Assembly: GCA_029782475.1 (NCBI GenBank)
Contig: JARPSM010000046.1
Span: forward strand, 1-35,219
DNA: 35,219 nt
Source of the DNA: Nitrososphaerota archaeon
Lineage (GTDB): Archaea > Thermoproteota > Nitrososphaeria > Nitrososphaerales > Nitrosopumilaceae
Direction: 5' to 3'
Of the stretch, positions 27,625 through 35,219 are shown piece after piece. The notes under the pieces are model-generated. The model saw only the letters and a program-made list of their open reading frames with translations, had not been told where the DNA came from and did not search any database. The first letter of the stretch is position 1, and each line of letters starts with the position of its first letter. The position numbers were made by a program, and so were the translations under genes.

Positions 27625-28617
27625 ATGAATTTTTTGCTATATTTTTTACTTTTTATGATTTTGGCTTTTACATCTTTTGCATATGCTGAAGAATACGTTA
27701 TTGATATTCCAATAGGGGCATACAATCCAGAACTAAATACTGTAGCAGAAGTGTGGTATGATCCACCTCGATTGTTTGTAACTGTAGGTGATACTGTAAT
27801 CTGGTATAATGATGACAAAGAAGGTCATACTGTTACAAGTGGAGAAGGTTCAGGAAGATTTGGTTGGATGAGTGATAATTTTGGAAAACCAAATGGAGTT
27901 TTTGATAGTGGCAGATTTATGCCAGGCAAATCTTGGTCATACACATTTGAGGATTCCGGTACATTTTCTTATTATTGTACCATTCATCCATGGATGGAAG
28001 GAATTTTAATTGTAGAAAAACAAATTCCTGATTATCCACATGATGCAACTGGCACAAAGTTGGAATTTCCTTTGTTACAATATACACCAGACAGAAACAT
28101 AGAAGTAAATCTATCGTGGGATCCTCCAGTTATTAAAATTCATGAAAAAATTCAATTTGTTTATCAATTCTATGATCCACAAACAAATTCTAATCTTGCA
28201 GAAATGAAATATAATTTTATAATTTTTCAAAATGGACAAGAAATTTTTAGAGATGAAGGACTAAGTCAAATTGGAGGAGATTATAGAAATTTTGTTTTTA
28301 GTGATTCTGGATCTATCATAGTGAGAATAGAAGGAATTCAATCACCTTCAATTTTTGCTGAGGAAAGTGTTACTGTGTTTGGAGACATTGAAAGTAAAGA
28401 ACAACGTTCTGTTGATTTTACTACTGCAGTTTATGATAATCCGGAAAAAACATCCCATGAAACCTATCATACAAAGCCGGCTCAAAGATTAACAACATAT
28501 TACGAATTAATGTTATTCATTATTCTTGTTCCAGGTATAATGTTCCTTGTAGCTATGTTTTGGCTAAAGCAGAAACCTAAAATCAAAGATGATACACCGG
28601 GTGCTATTAAAATTTAA
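27625..28617 (+). CDS. Plastocyanin-like blue copper protein with signal peptide and C-terminal TM
   Basis: 'GHTVTSGEG' His and 'GTFSYYCTIHPWMEGILIVE' C-x(4)-H-x(3)-M type 1 copper ligands. Confidence 0.92.
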   Translation: MNFLLYFLLFMILAFTSFAYAEEYVIDIPIGAYNPELNTVAEVWYDPPRLFVTVGDTVIWYNDDKEGHTVTSGEGSGRFGWMSDNFGKPNGVFDSGRFMPGKSWSYTFEDSGTFSYYCTIHPWMEGILIVEKQIPDYPHDATGTKLEFPLLQYTPDRNIEVNLSWDPPVIKIHEKIQFVYQFYDPQTNSNLAEMKYNFIIFQNGQEIFRDEGLSQIGGDYRNFVFSDSGSIIVRIEGIQSPSIFAEESVTVFGDIESKEQRSVDFTTAVYDNPEKTSHETYHTKPAQRLTTYYELMLFIILVPGIMFLVAMFWLKQKPKIKDDTPGAIKI

Positions 28618-28652
28618 AATAATAAAAAGAAATTAAAAATTGATGAATTAAT

Positions 28653-28952
28653 CTAATCGATTAATTCAGTCCAACCTTTGACGAAGACTGAGTTCTTGTA
28701 GAGTGGAACTGGTTGTCCAACAGTAAAGTCCATTGGTCGCATCCAAAAGATTGCTTTTGTTGGGCATACACCAATGCATGCACCATCTGAAATACATCTT
28801 TCTGGGTAGAACACAAATGCTTTACCTCTCTTCCAGCCTTCAACTGGTTTTACTCTTAGGACATCTGGTCCAAGTGTGGTACAGATTTCTACACATAGTG
28901 CGCATCCGATACACATTTGTTCACTGATGTCTGGAATTATTCCTACAGGCAT
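28653..28952 (-). CDS. 4Fe-4S dicluster ferredoxin
   Basis: 'CIGCALCVEIC' and 'CISDGACIGVCP' cluster motifs. Confidence 0.93.
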   Translation of the reverse strand: MPVGIIPDISEQMCIGCALCVEICTTLGPDVLRVKPVEGWKRGKAFVFYPERCISDGACIGVCPTKAIFWMRPMDFTVGQPVPLYKNSVFVKGWTELID

Positions 28953-28993
28953 AATGAATTATTTCTTGATTTGATCTTTATATAATTTACCTT

Positions 28994-29038
28994 GAAATAT
29001 CGTACTATAACGGTGTTTGATATTTCATAACGGCGTTT
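28994..29038. promoter_or_regulatory. Composite repeat upstream of ferredoxin promoter: GAAATATC...GATATTTC plus 2x ATAACGG(T/C)GTTT
   Basis: Direct repeat copies at 29007 and 29027 (20-bp period); 8-bp inverted arms at 28994 and 29019; TATA-like ttatataa between this and the ferredoxin start. Confidence 0.5.
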
Positions 29039-29063
29039 TAATTTTGATCGCTATCATGGATCT

Positions 29064-29660
29064 TTATTTTCTATTTCCATCTGTTTGTTCTAAAGTGCTA
29101 ATTACCAAGTTATTTTCAGTTTTTTTAAGAAAATAAACACCAGTTTTTTCTGATTTGATTACATGTCTTCCACCTGGTGAAAGAACCCAACCATCATTTT
29201 CCTTTTTTCGTGCGATTCCAGTTATCAGAACAGATGATTTAACATGATTCCCAATTGATGAGAGTAACATTACACATGAATTAATGAATATGGCTGATTC
29301 TAAATCATCAAACAAATTGTAGACTCCATTAAAGGAGTCAATAATTACCAAAAATCTGTTTTTTGATACTTTGGAAATAATTTCTGAGAATTTTTCTTCC
29401 CAATCTGCTTTATCTGGGCAAAAGATTGTTAAATTTTCTTTTTTCTGAATCATTTTAGATTCGACATATCCTGTGTATAGTAAATCCATGTCAATGAAAA
29501 TTATTGGATCTTCAGTTGAATTGATTAATTTATCAAGAAATTCAATTTTGTGGAATGGTTTTGAACATAAAATAACATTTGGATTATTTTGTTCAAATTT
29601 AATTTGAATTTGTGTTAAATCATTACCAATAATTTGCTCAGGATTTTTATCCAACACCAA
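29064..29660 (-). CDS. RecA/KaiC-fold-like protein without recognisable Walker A
   Basis: 'PIIFIDMDLLYTGYVESKMIQK', 'FLVIIDSFNGVYNLF' Walker B-like, 'VLITGIARKKENDGWVLSPGGRHVIKSEKTGVYFLK'. Confidence 0.5.
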   Translation of the reverse strand: MVLDKNPEQIIGNDLTQIQIKFEQNNPNVILCSKPFHKIEFLDKLINSTEDPIIFIDMDLLYTGYVESKMIQKKENLTIFCPDKADWEEKFSEIISKVSKNRFLVIIDSFNGVYNLFDDLESAIFINSCVMLLSSIGNHVKSSVLITGIARKKENDGWVLSPGGRHVIKSEKTGVYFLKKTENNLVISTLEQTDGNRK

Positions 29661-29683
29661 ATTAGCATTCTACAGATATAATA

Positions 29684-30835
29684 ATGAATTTGGTATCTAA
29701 AGACATTTCAGATGATTTTCCAACCTCCGAGAAAATCTATCTCAATAATGCATCTGTTTCTTTAATGCCTACTCAAAGCATTAAAGCCATGAAAGAATTT
29801 CTAACCACATACAATTCTATTGGCCCTGATTCAAAAGAATCAGAACCTTTTGTAAATGATAAATTACAAAATGTACGAAAAACTATTGCAAAAATCATTT
29901 CTTGTCAACCTGATGAAGTTGTTCTTACTCAAAGTACCACTGATGGAATAAACTTTGTAGCAAATGGATTATCTTTTGGTGATGACTCTAATATGATAAT
30001 TCGTGGAATGACACATGAACACCATTCAAATTTTTACCCATGGATTAAATTACAAGAAAAAATATCCATTCAAAATTTACTCATTGATGATGATGGTTTT
30101 TTCAAATTAGATGATTTAGAATCACTTGTTAATGACAAAACAAAACTAGTTGCACTTAGCCATGTATTGTATAATACTGGTGCAATCATACCTGTAGAAG
30201 AAATAGGAAAAATTCTTGAAGATAAGGTTCCATTTTTCATTGACAGTGCACAAAGTATAGGTTGTATTGGAGATATCGATGTTTCGAAAATTAAATGTGA
30301 TTTTATGTCATTTAATGGATCCAAATGGCTTTGTGGTCCTATGGGCACAGGATTATTTTATTGTAAAAAAAGTTCTAGTAATTTATTAGAACCCAAAACC
30401 ATTGGCGGCGAATCTGCAATCATTTCAGATGATTCAAAATTAACATACAAAGAATTACCAGATAAATTTCAAACCGGATTTAGAAATTATGTGGGAATTG
30501 TTGGATTAGAATCATCTGCCAATTATTTATTAAAATTTGGAATGAATAATATTCGCGAGAAAAATCAAAACTTGTCTAATCTTTTTAGAGAAGAATTGTC
30601 AAAAATTCCAAATGTTATTTTGTATGGGCCAGAGAATCCAAACGTTAGAACCAGTATTGTATCTTTTAACATCAAAGGATTTGATTCACAACAAGTTGTT
30701 GATAAACTTGAAAAACAAAATATCATTTTAGCAGTAAGGGAAATCATGGAACAAAAGATTGTACGTGTATCTCCACACTTTTTTAATACTGAATCTCAGA
30801 TTTTAGATGTAATTGATGCTATAAAGAAATTATAG
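29684..30835 (+). CDS. Class V aminotransferase / cysteine desulfurase family
   Basis: 'YLNNASVSLMPTQS', 'THEHHSNFYPW', 'FIDSAQSIGCIGDIDVSKIKCDFMSFNGSKWLCGPMGTG' PLP-Lys motif. Confidence 0.92.
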   Translation: MNLVSKDISDDFPTSEKIYLNNASVSLMPTQSIKAMKEFLTTYNSIGPDSKESEPFVNDKLQNVRKTIAKIISCQPDEVVLTQSTTDGINFVANGLSFGDDSNMIIRGMTHEHHSNFYPWIKLQEKISIQNLLIDDDGFFKLDDLESLVNDKTKLVALSHVLYNTGAIIPVEEIGKILEDKVPFFIDSAQSIGCIGDIDVSKIKCDFMSFNGSKWLCGPMGTGLFYCKKSSSNLLEPKTIGGESAIISDDSKLTYKELPDKFQTGFRNYVGIVGLESSANYLLKFGMNNIREKNQNLSNLFREELSKIPNVILYGPENPNVRTSIVSFNIKGFDSQQVVDKLEKQNIILAVREIMEQKIVRVSPHFFNTESQILDVIDAIKKL

Positions 30836-31102
30836 GTTTTCTTGTTCTTCTATTACCATCATTGTTAGTGTAGATTGAACTTTGTTAATTTTTCTAACTT
30901 TGTTGGTAATGATTACACGTAATTTTTCAGCATCATTTGAAGTTAATTTTAGGACAACATCGTATACTCCGTATACGCCTTGAACTTCATATTTTACATC
31001 TTCTTTTTCAAGAATTTGTTTTACTTCACTAATGATTGATTCATCTGATCCTAAATCGGAATTTAATAGAACATATGCTGTAGGCACAAGTGGTTTTTTC
31101 AT
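30830..31102 (-). CDS. Stand-alone Lrp/AsnC ligand-binding (RAM) domain protein
   Basis: 'PTAYVLLNSDLGSDESIISEVKQILEKEDVKYEVQGVYGVYDVVLKL'; no HTH. Confidence 0.85.
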   Translation of the reverse strand: MKKPLVPTAYVLLNSDLGSDESIISEVKQILEKEDVKYEVQGVYGVYDVVLKLTSNDAEKLRVIITNKVRKINKVQSTLTMMVIEEQENL

Positions 31103-31162
31103 GAGACAGTATTTAACTTTTCATCCTTTAAAATTGATTAATCACCAATACGTTGTGATAAT

Positions 31163-31804
31163 GTGAAACCATTAGATTTGTCACTTACAATATCAGAATC
31201 TATTCCAAGTTTTCCTGGTTCTCCAACTCCTCAATTCATTGATTGGTCAGATATAGCACATGATGGGTATAATCTTGAATTATTATTCCTAAGTTCACAT
31301 ACAGGAACGCATCTAGATGCCCCTTATCATTTTGATAAAAATGGATTAAAAATACATCAAATCCCTCTTGATAGGCTTTTTGGAAAAGCAATTCTAATCA
31401 AACTCAAAAAATCAAAGAATGCTGCTATTACTAAATCAGATATCACATCATTTGAAAAAAAGAATAGTAAAATACCAAATCATTCTTCAATCTTTTTCTT
31501 TACAGATTGGCAAAAAAATCTGAAAAAAAATAATTATTTTACTGAAAATCCTGGATTAGATGCATCATCTGCAAAATATCTTGCATCTAAAAAAATTAAC
31601 TTAGTTGGTATAGATTCTCCAAGTATAGATCTTGGAAATGATGAATCATTCTCTGTACATCATATATTATCTAAAAATAATATTTTGATAGTAGAAAATT
31701 TGGCAAATATGAATAAAATACGATCTTTAAAATTTAATTTCATAATTCTTCCATTAAAGCTAAAAGATGCCACAGGTTCCCCTGTTCGTGCAGTAGCATC
31801 ATAA
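31163..31804 (+). CDS. Cyclase-family (kynurenine formamidase-like) hydrolase (GTG start)
   Basis: 'LSLTISESIPSFPGSPTP', 'SSHTGTHLDAPYHF' metal-binding HxGTHxDxPxH. Confidence 0.9.
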   Translation: MKPLDLSLTISESIPSFPGSPTPQFIDWSDIAHDGYNLELLFLSSHTGTHLDAPYHFDKNGLKIHQIPLDRLFGKAILIKLKKSKNAAITKSDITSFEKKNSKIPNHSSIFFFTDWQKNLKKNNYFTENPGLDASSAKYLASKKINLVGIDSPSIDLGNDESFSVHHILSKNNILIVENLANMNKIRSLKFNFIILPLKLKDATGSPVRAVAS

Positions 31805-31850
31805 TCGGACTTACGTAATACTAAAAATACAGAGTAATCCTAAATTCAAC

Positions 31851-32345
31851 ATGAGTAAACCTGGTAATATTTGGAGAAAGGTTCACGGTAAAATTACAAA
31901 AAAACCCACAAACTTTTCTTGGTTAATTGAAGAAAAATTAGCAGGTTCAGGTATTCCAACAAGTTTGGATGAATTTGATTGGCTTCTAAATCAAGGAGTT
32001 AAATCAATTGTAACTATGACTGAACAATCACTACCAGATGAATGGGTTGATAATATTGGGTATCTTCATGTTCCAACTCCTGATTTTACAGCTCCTGATA
32101 TGGATAGAATAGACTCAGCAGTTGATTTCATTCATGAACAAATTAAAAATGATCAAGCCGTAATGGTTCATTGTGCAGCTGGAATGGGAAGAGCTGGAAC
32201 AATACTTGCTTGTTATTTTATAAAATACAAAAAATTTTCAGCTATTAATGCAATTAAAAAAATCCGAGAAGAAAGACCAGGTTCAATTCAATCTGAAGTA
32301 CAAGAATTAGCTATCGGATTTTATGAAAAACATGTAAGAAATTAG
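31851..32345 (+). CDS. Dual-specificity protein phosphatase
   Basis: 'VMVHCAAGMGRAGTILACYFI' HCx5R motif. Confidence 0.93.
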   Translation: MSKPGNIWRKVHGKITKKPTNFSWLIEEKLAGSGIPTSLDEFDWLLNQGVKSIVTMTEQSLPDEWVDNIGYLHVPTPDFTAPDMDRIDSAVDFIHEQIKNDQAVMVHCAAGMGRAGTILACYFIKYKKFSAINAIKKIREERPGSIQSEVQELAIGFYEKHVRN

Positions 32346-32346
32346 T

Positions 32347-32493
32347 TTAAACAAATTCTGAAACCAATTTTCCATCTACAACTTTAATCTTCAAGGTTTT
32401 ATCTTCTTGAAAAAACAAAGTTAATCCACCGTCTGCATCAGGATCTTCTACTTTCACAAGTTCTAACATTTTGATTGGGTCAAATTTTTCCAT
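32347..32493 (-). CDS. 48-aa small protein, paralogue of the upstream 50-aa ORF (unlisted)
   Basis: MEKFDPIKMLELVKVEDPDADGGLTLFFQEDKTLKIKVVDGKLVSEFV. Confidence 0.7.
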   Translation of the reverse strand: MEKFDPIKMLELVKVEDPDADGGLTLFFQEDKTLKIKVVDGKLVSEFV

Positions 32494-32503
32494 TCATATT
32501 CAC

Positions 32504-32656
32504 CTATTCTGGAATTGATACGGTCTCAATTTTACCATCAACTGCTTTTATGAACATAAACCTGTTATCTTTGAAGATAAATGTAATTCCATCTTCTTTA
32601 TCTGGTTCTTCAACTTCAAGTATTGGTTGTCCTAGCAGACCATCGTATTTTGCCAT
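32504..32656 (-). CDS. 50-aa small protein, paralogue of the downstream 48-aa ORF (unlisted)
   Basis: MAKYDGLLGQPILEVEEPDKEDGITFIFKDNRFMFIKAVDGKIETVSIPE. Confidence 0.7.
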   Translation of the reverse strand: MAKYDGLLGQPILEVEEPDKEDGITFIFKDNRFMFIKAVDGKIETVSIPE

Positions 32657-33036
32657 TAATTATTACCCAAAAAAGTTCCTTATATCCCTAATTGATCTTT
32701 GGCATTTTTTTATAATAATCAACATTTCAGCAACTGTCAGTATATTACAAGACTATCTGCTGACTAATTTTTTCTATTCTGTAATTTTTTGAGCCTGATG
32801 ATGATAAAAAAAAACAATGTTTTTGGCAGATTTGCAGTTAGATGGGCATGATATATCCTTCAACTGCATGGAATTTTAAAAATGATCAATTTCAATGTCT
32901 CAGCATTTGCAGGACCTCTTGGATCAGAGCATTCTGGTTTTAAAAACATTGAATATCGAGCCTTGTTTGAATATACAAACATCCCAAAACAATGAGAGGA
33001 GCAAAGCCTCCAAAGGCTAGGGGTATTGCATGAATT

Positions 33037-33697
33037 CTAATCTAGATCTACAAATCTATCTTCAAGAAAATTATATGGTCTTCTTTTTGGTATATCATCA
33101 CACATGGTAATTTTACCTGCTCGGGGATCTATAATATCTACAAAATCATTCGAGTCAGAAATTGATCTCATTATGGCAAATGCACAGATTTTGCATCAGG
33201 AAATGCTTCAGCAAGTCTATTTACACCACCAAGAAATGTTGAACTTCTAGTAACTACGTCGTCAACTACAACAATTTCTTTAGGTTCAAACAATAATCTC
33301 TAACCTTCATTGACTCATAGTGTTCTAATGGATTTGCTCTCTTGGATCCAATTCTTTGACTAGATGATTTTGCTACAGAAATAACCCGTTCTAAACATGA
33401 TTCAGATGATCTGCCTAATCCATTATTGACTAGTTCTGTTGTAATGCGTTCTGGCACTCAAAGCATTCCTGGTATTGGTAATGAACTTTTTGGAATGAAT
33501 ACAAGAATTGTATCTGAATTAAAAAAATCTACAAATGGATATTTCTTAATCTCTTTTCTTAATGCTTGTGCAATATATTCTAATGTTGAAATTCCTGAAT
33601 TCAGAACATTACCCTGTTTAAGATTTCTCATAGTTGATTTTGATTCTTCAGCTTTTTGTGATGCTCCACGTACAGAATAACTCAAAAAAAGGACCAA
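33037..33697 (-). pseudogene. Decayed phosphoribosyltransferase-domain protein
   Basis: Fragments join: ...FIPKSSLPIPGML*VPERITTELVNNGLGRSSESCLERVISVAKSSSQRIGSKRANPLEHYESMKVRD/LLFEPKEIVVVDDVVTRSSTFLGGVNRLAEAFPDAK/ICAFAIMRSISDSNDFVDIIDPRAGKITMCDDIPKRRPYNFLEDRFVDLD*. One in-frame TGA and two frameshifts; 'VVVDDVVTRSST' is the PRPP-binding motif. Confidence 0.85.
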
Positions 33698-33709
33698 ATT
33701 TTATTTCAG

Positions 33710-33845
33710 ATATAGCGAAGAGACAAAGTTCGTGAACTAAAAATCATCTAAAAACTAGTGATTAGTGGATTTTGCCAAGCTAAATATGAATAATCAAAAT
33801 GAAATGCATGGAAAATGACTCACGAACTTATGCTTCTCGCTATAT
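33710..33845. repeat. 136-bp interval bounded by 26-nt imperfect inverted repeats
   Basis: ATATAGCGAAGAGACAAAGTTCGTGA (33710-33735) vs reverse complement of 33820-33845, ATATAGCGAGAAGCATAAGTTCGTGA; the outer 9 and inner 9 nt are perfect. Confidence 0.8.
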
Positions 33846-33856
33846 GTCCATTATGA

Positions 33857-34552
33857 TTATAGTTGAAATAATTCTGTCATTTTAATATTTGATGGAATAA
33901 CTTCTAAAATATCTAGAGGATCATCAAGTTCCATTGCACCATATTCCATCATTTCCTTTGGCCATTTTAATTTTGGATTATGAACTACTTGTTTACAAAT
34001 AAACAATGGTCTTCCCAATCTTAATGTCTCCCATCCTTGATACAATGATCCGCTTCCATCTTTAGCTTCTACAATTACAGATGCATCAGAAATTAATGCC
34101 ATTGTACGATTTCGCAAGGCAAAATCTTTAGGAGTAGTTTTGTAACCTATTGGATATTGAGAAACAACTAGATGATTCTTCATAATTTCTTTTTGTAATT
34201 CGATATTTTCTTTTGGATATGTTTTGTTTAATGGTGTTCCAAGTACTGCAATAGTTTTGCCACCATTTTCAATGGCCATTTTATGTCCTACCGAATCAAT
34301 TCCTTTTGCTAGACCGCCTATGATTATGACCTCATTTTCTATGAGTATCTTTGAAACTTCTTTAGCAGCTACGAGTCCTTCTTTTGTTGGTTCTCTTGTA
34401 CCAATAACTGAAACTCTAGCGTTCGGTAATGGTGGTTTCATTTTTCCTTTATAGTAAATTACTGGAGGTGCATATTTTATTTCAATATCATTCAATGAAT
34501 GTCCGAGCAAATTTTTCAAGTCAATGTATTGGTATTCTATTTCTTCTGCCAT
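33857..34552 (-). CDS. DprA/Smf-like Rossmann-fold protein
   Basis: 'VSVIGTREPTKEG', 'IIIGGLAKGIDSVGHKMAIENGGKTIAVLGTPLNKTYPKEN', 'FALRNRTMALISDASVIVEAKDGSGSL'. Confidence 0.9.
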   Translation of the reverse strand: MAEEIEYQYIDLKNLLGHSLNDIEIKYAPPVIYYKGKMKPPLPNARVSVIGTREPTKEGLVAAKEVSKILIENEVIIIGGLAKGIDSVGHKMAIENGGKTIAVLGTPLNKTYPKENIELQKEIMKNHLVVSQYPIGYKTTPKDFALRNRTMALISDASVIVEAKDGSGSLYQGWETLRLGRPLFICKQVVHNPKLKWPKEMMEYGAMELDDPLDILEVIPSNIKMTELFQL

Positions 34553-34753
34553 TTTCTCTCATATGTTACGTGATCAGATCTTTTTTAAAACTTTCATGAA
34601 GATCTTCTTCTAACCATAATTAATTATCTGCAACCTTGTCTAGTTAATTTGTTATTACTAATATTTGGCTGATATTCATATTCACACTGGTTTGGTTCAG
34701 ATATTTTTTGACAAAAATTGAGTATATAAGAACCTGAAAACAACTGTTCATAG

Positions 34754-35219
34754 ATGGATCTGCCAGAACCTATATCTAAACAATTTTCAAATTTAATGCA
34801 TGATATTGAAAATGGTCAGTTAAAGATACCACAGTTTCAACGTGATTTTGTCTGGGATATTAAAAAATCAGCTAGTCTGCTTGATAGTGTTGTAAAAGGT
34901 TATCCGGTTGGAACTTTTATTTTTTGGAAGACAAAAGAAAGATTACGATCAGTAAAGAATATCGGAAATTTATCATTACGAGAATCGCCTGAAAATGATT
35001 ATGTGCATTTTGTACTTGATGGTCAACAGAGAATAACTAGTCTATTTGCAGCATTAAAAGGTGCAATAATTGAGCGCAAAGGCAAAAAAGAAGATTTTTC
35101 AGAAATGTTTATTGATTTGGAATCTGCCGAGGATGAAAAAATTGTTACAACGGAAACAAGTAATTCGAATTTATCACAAATTATCAAGCTAAATACTTTG
35201 CTTGAGGGAGATTTTACAA
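34754..35219 (+). CDS. DUF262 (ParB/GmrS-like) domain protein, truncated by window end
   Basis: MDLPEPISKQFSNLMHDIENGQLKIPQFQRDFVWDIKKSASLLDSVVKGYPVGTFIFWKT...HFVLDGQQRITSLFAALKG; QFQRDFVW and DGQQR motifs. Confidence 0.9.
   Translation, partial: MDLPEPISKQFSNLMHDIENGQLKIPQFQRDFVWDIKKSASLLDSVVKGYPVGTFIFWKTKERLRSVKNIGNLSLRESPENDYVHFVLDGQQRITSLFAALKGAIIERKGKKEDFSEMFIDLESAEDEKIVTTETSNSNLSQIIKLNTLLEGDFT

Noticed and set aside
27597-27818. 73-aa minus-strand ORF
   Set aside because: Antisense to the signal peptide region of the blue copper gene.
32881-32994. 37-aa plus-strand ORF and an alternative minus frame
   Set aside because: Both strands give short plausible peptides; no discriminating evidence.
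33005-33018. AGCCT-CCAA-AGGCT hairpin
   Set aside because: Five-bp stem with no U-run or conserved context; likely chance.
33426-33680. 84-aa plus-strand ORF
   Set aside because: Antisense to the decayed phosphoribosyltransferase.
1-35219. CRISPR arrays, rRNA, further tRNAs
   Set aside because: No regularly spaced repeats, rRNA signatures or other cloverleaf sequence recognised by eye; a tRNAscan/minced run would be decisive.

Overview
The window is AT-rich archaeal DNA. Gene content and order fit an ammonia-oxidising thaumarchaeon (Nitrosopumilus/Nitrosarchaeum-like); this is inference, no search was run. About 30 genes can be assigned by family signatures. They include a tRNA-Pro(GGG) and RNA-processing neighbourhood (archaeal CCA-adding enzyme, ThpR/LigT, UPF0200/UPF0201, RNase Z, TrmG10-like methyltransferase), PRPP synthetase, an MscS-type channel, a KamA-like radical SAM enzyme and glutamine synthetase. 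A nitrogen-control block follows (P-II-like fusion, GlnK, Amt, an Amt-coupled small protein), then a HAMP/class III nucleotide cyclase, a blue-copper membrane protein, ferredoxin, a class V aminotransferase and others. The ends are accessory-like: HicAB, a frameshifted divergent TBP, a tyrosine recombinase, a TPR protein, a second divergent TBP and a dead transposase on the left; a decayed phosphoribosyltransferase, a long inverted repeat, a DprA-like protein and a truncated DUF262 gene on the right. The observations I rate highest are: (1) two unlisted small membrane-protein ORFs (42 and 30 aa) directly behind glnK with ATGA coupling, plus two perfect palindromes in the glnK/amt divergent promoter; (2) a P-II-like domain fused to a C-terminal extension; (3) a pair of TBP paralogues with a non-canonical first repeat, one broken by a single-base frameshift; (4) tandem ~50 aa paralogous small proteins missing from the ORF track; (5) a J-domain protein with HSD in place of HPD fused to a beta-rich domain.
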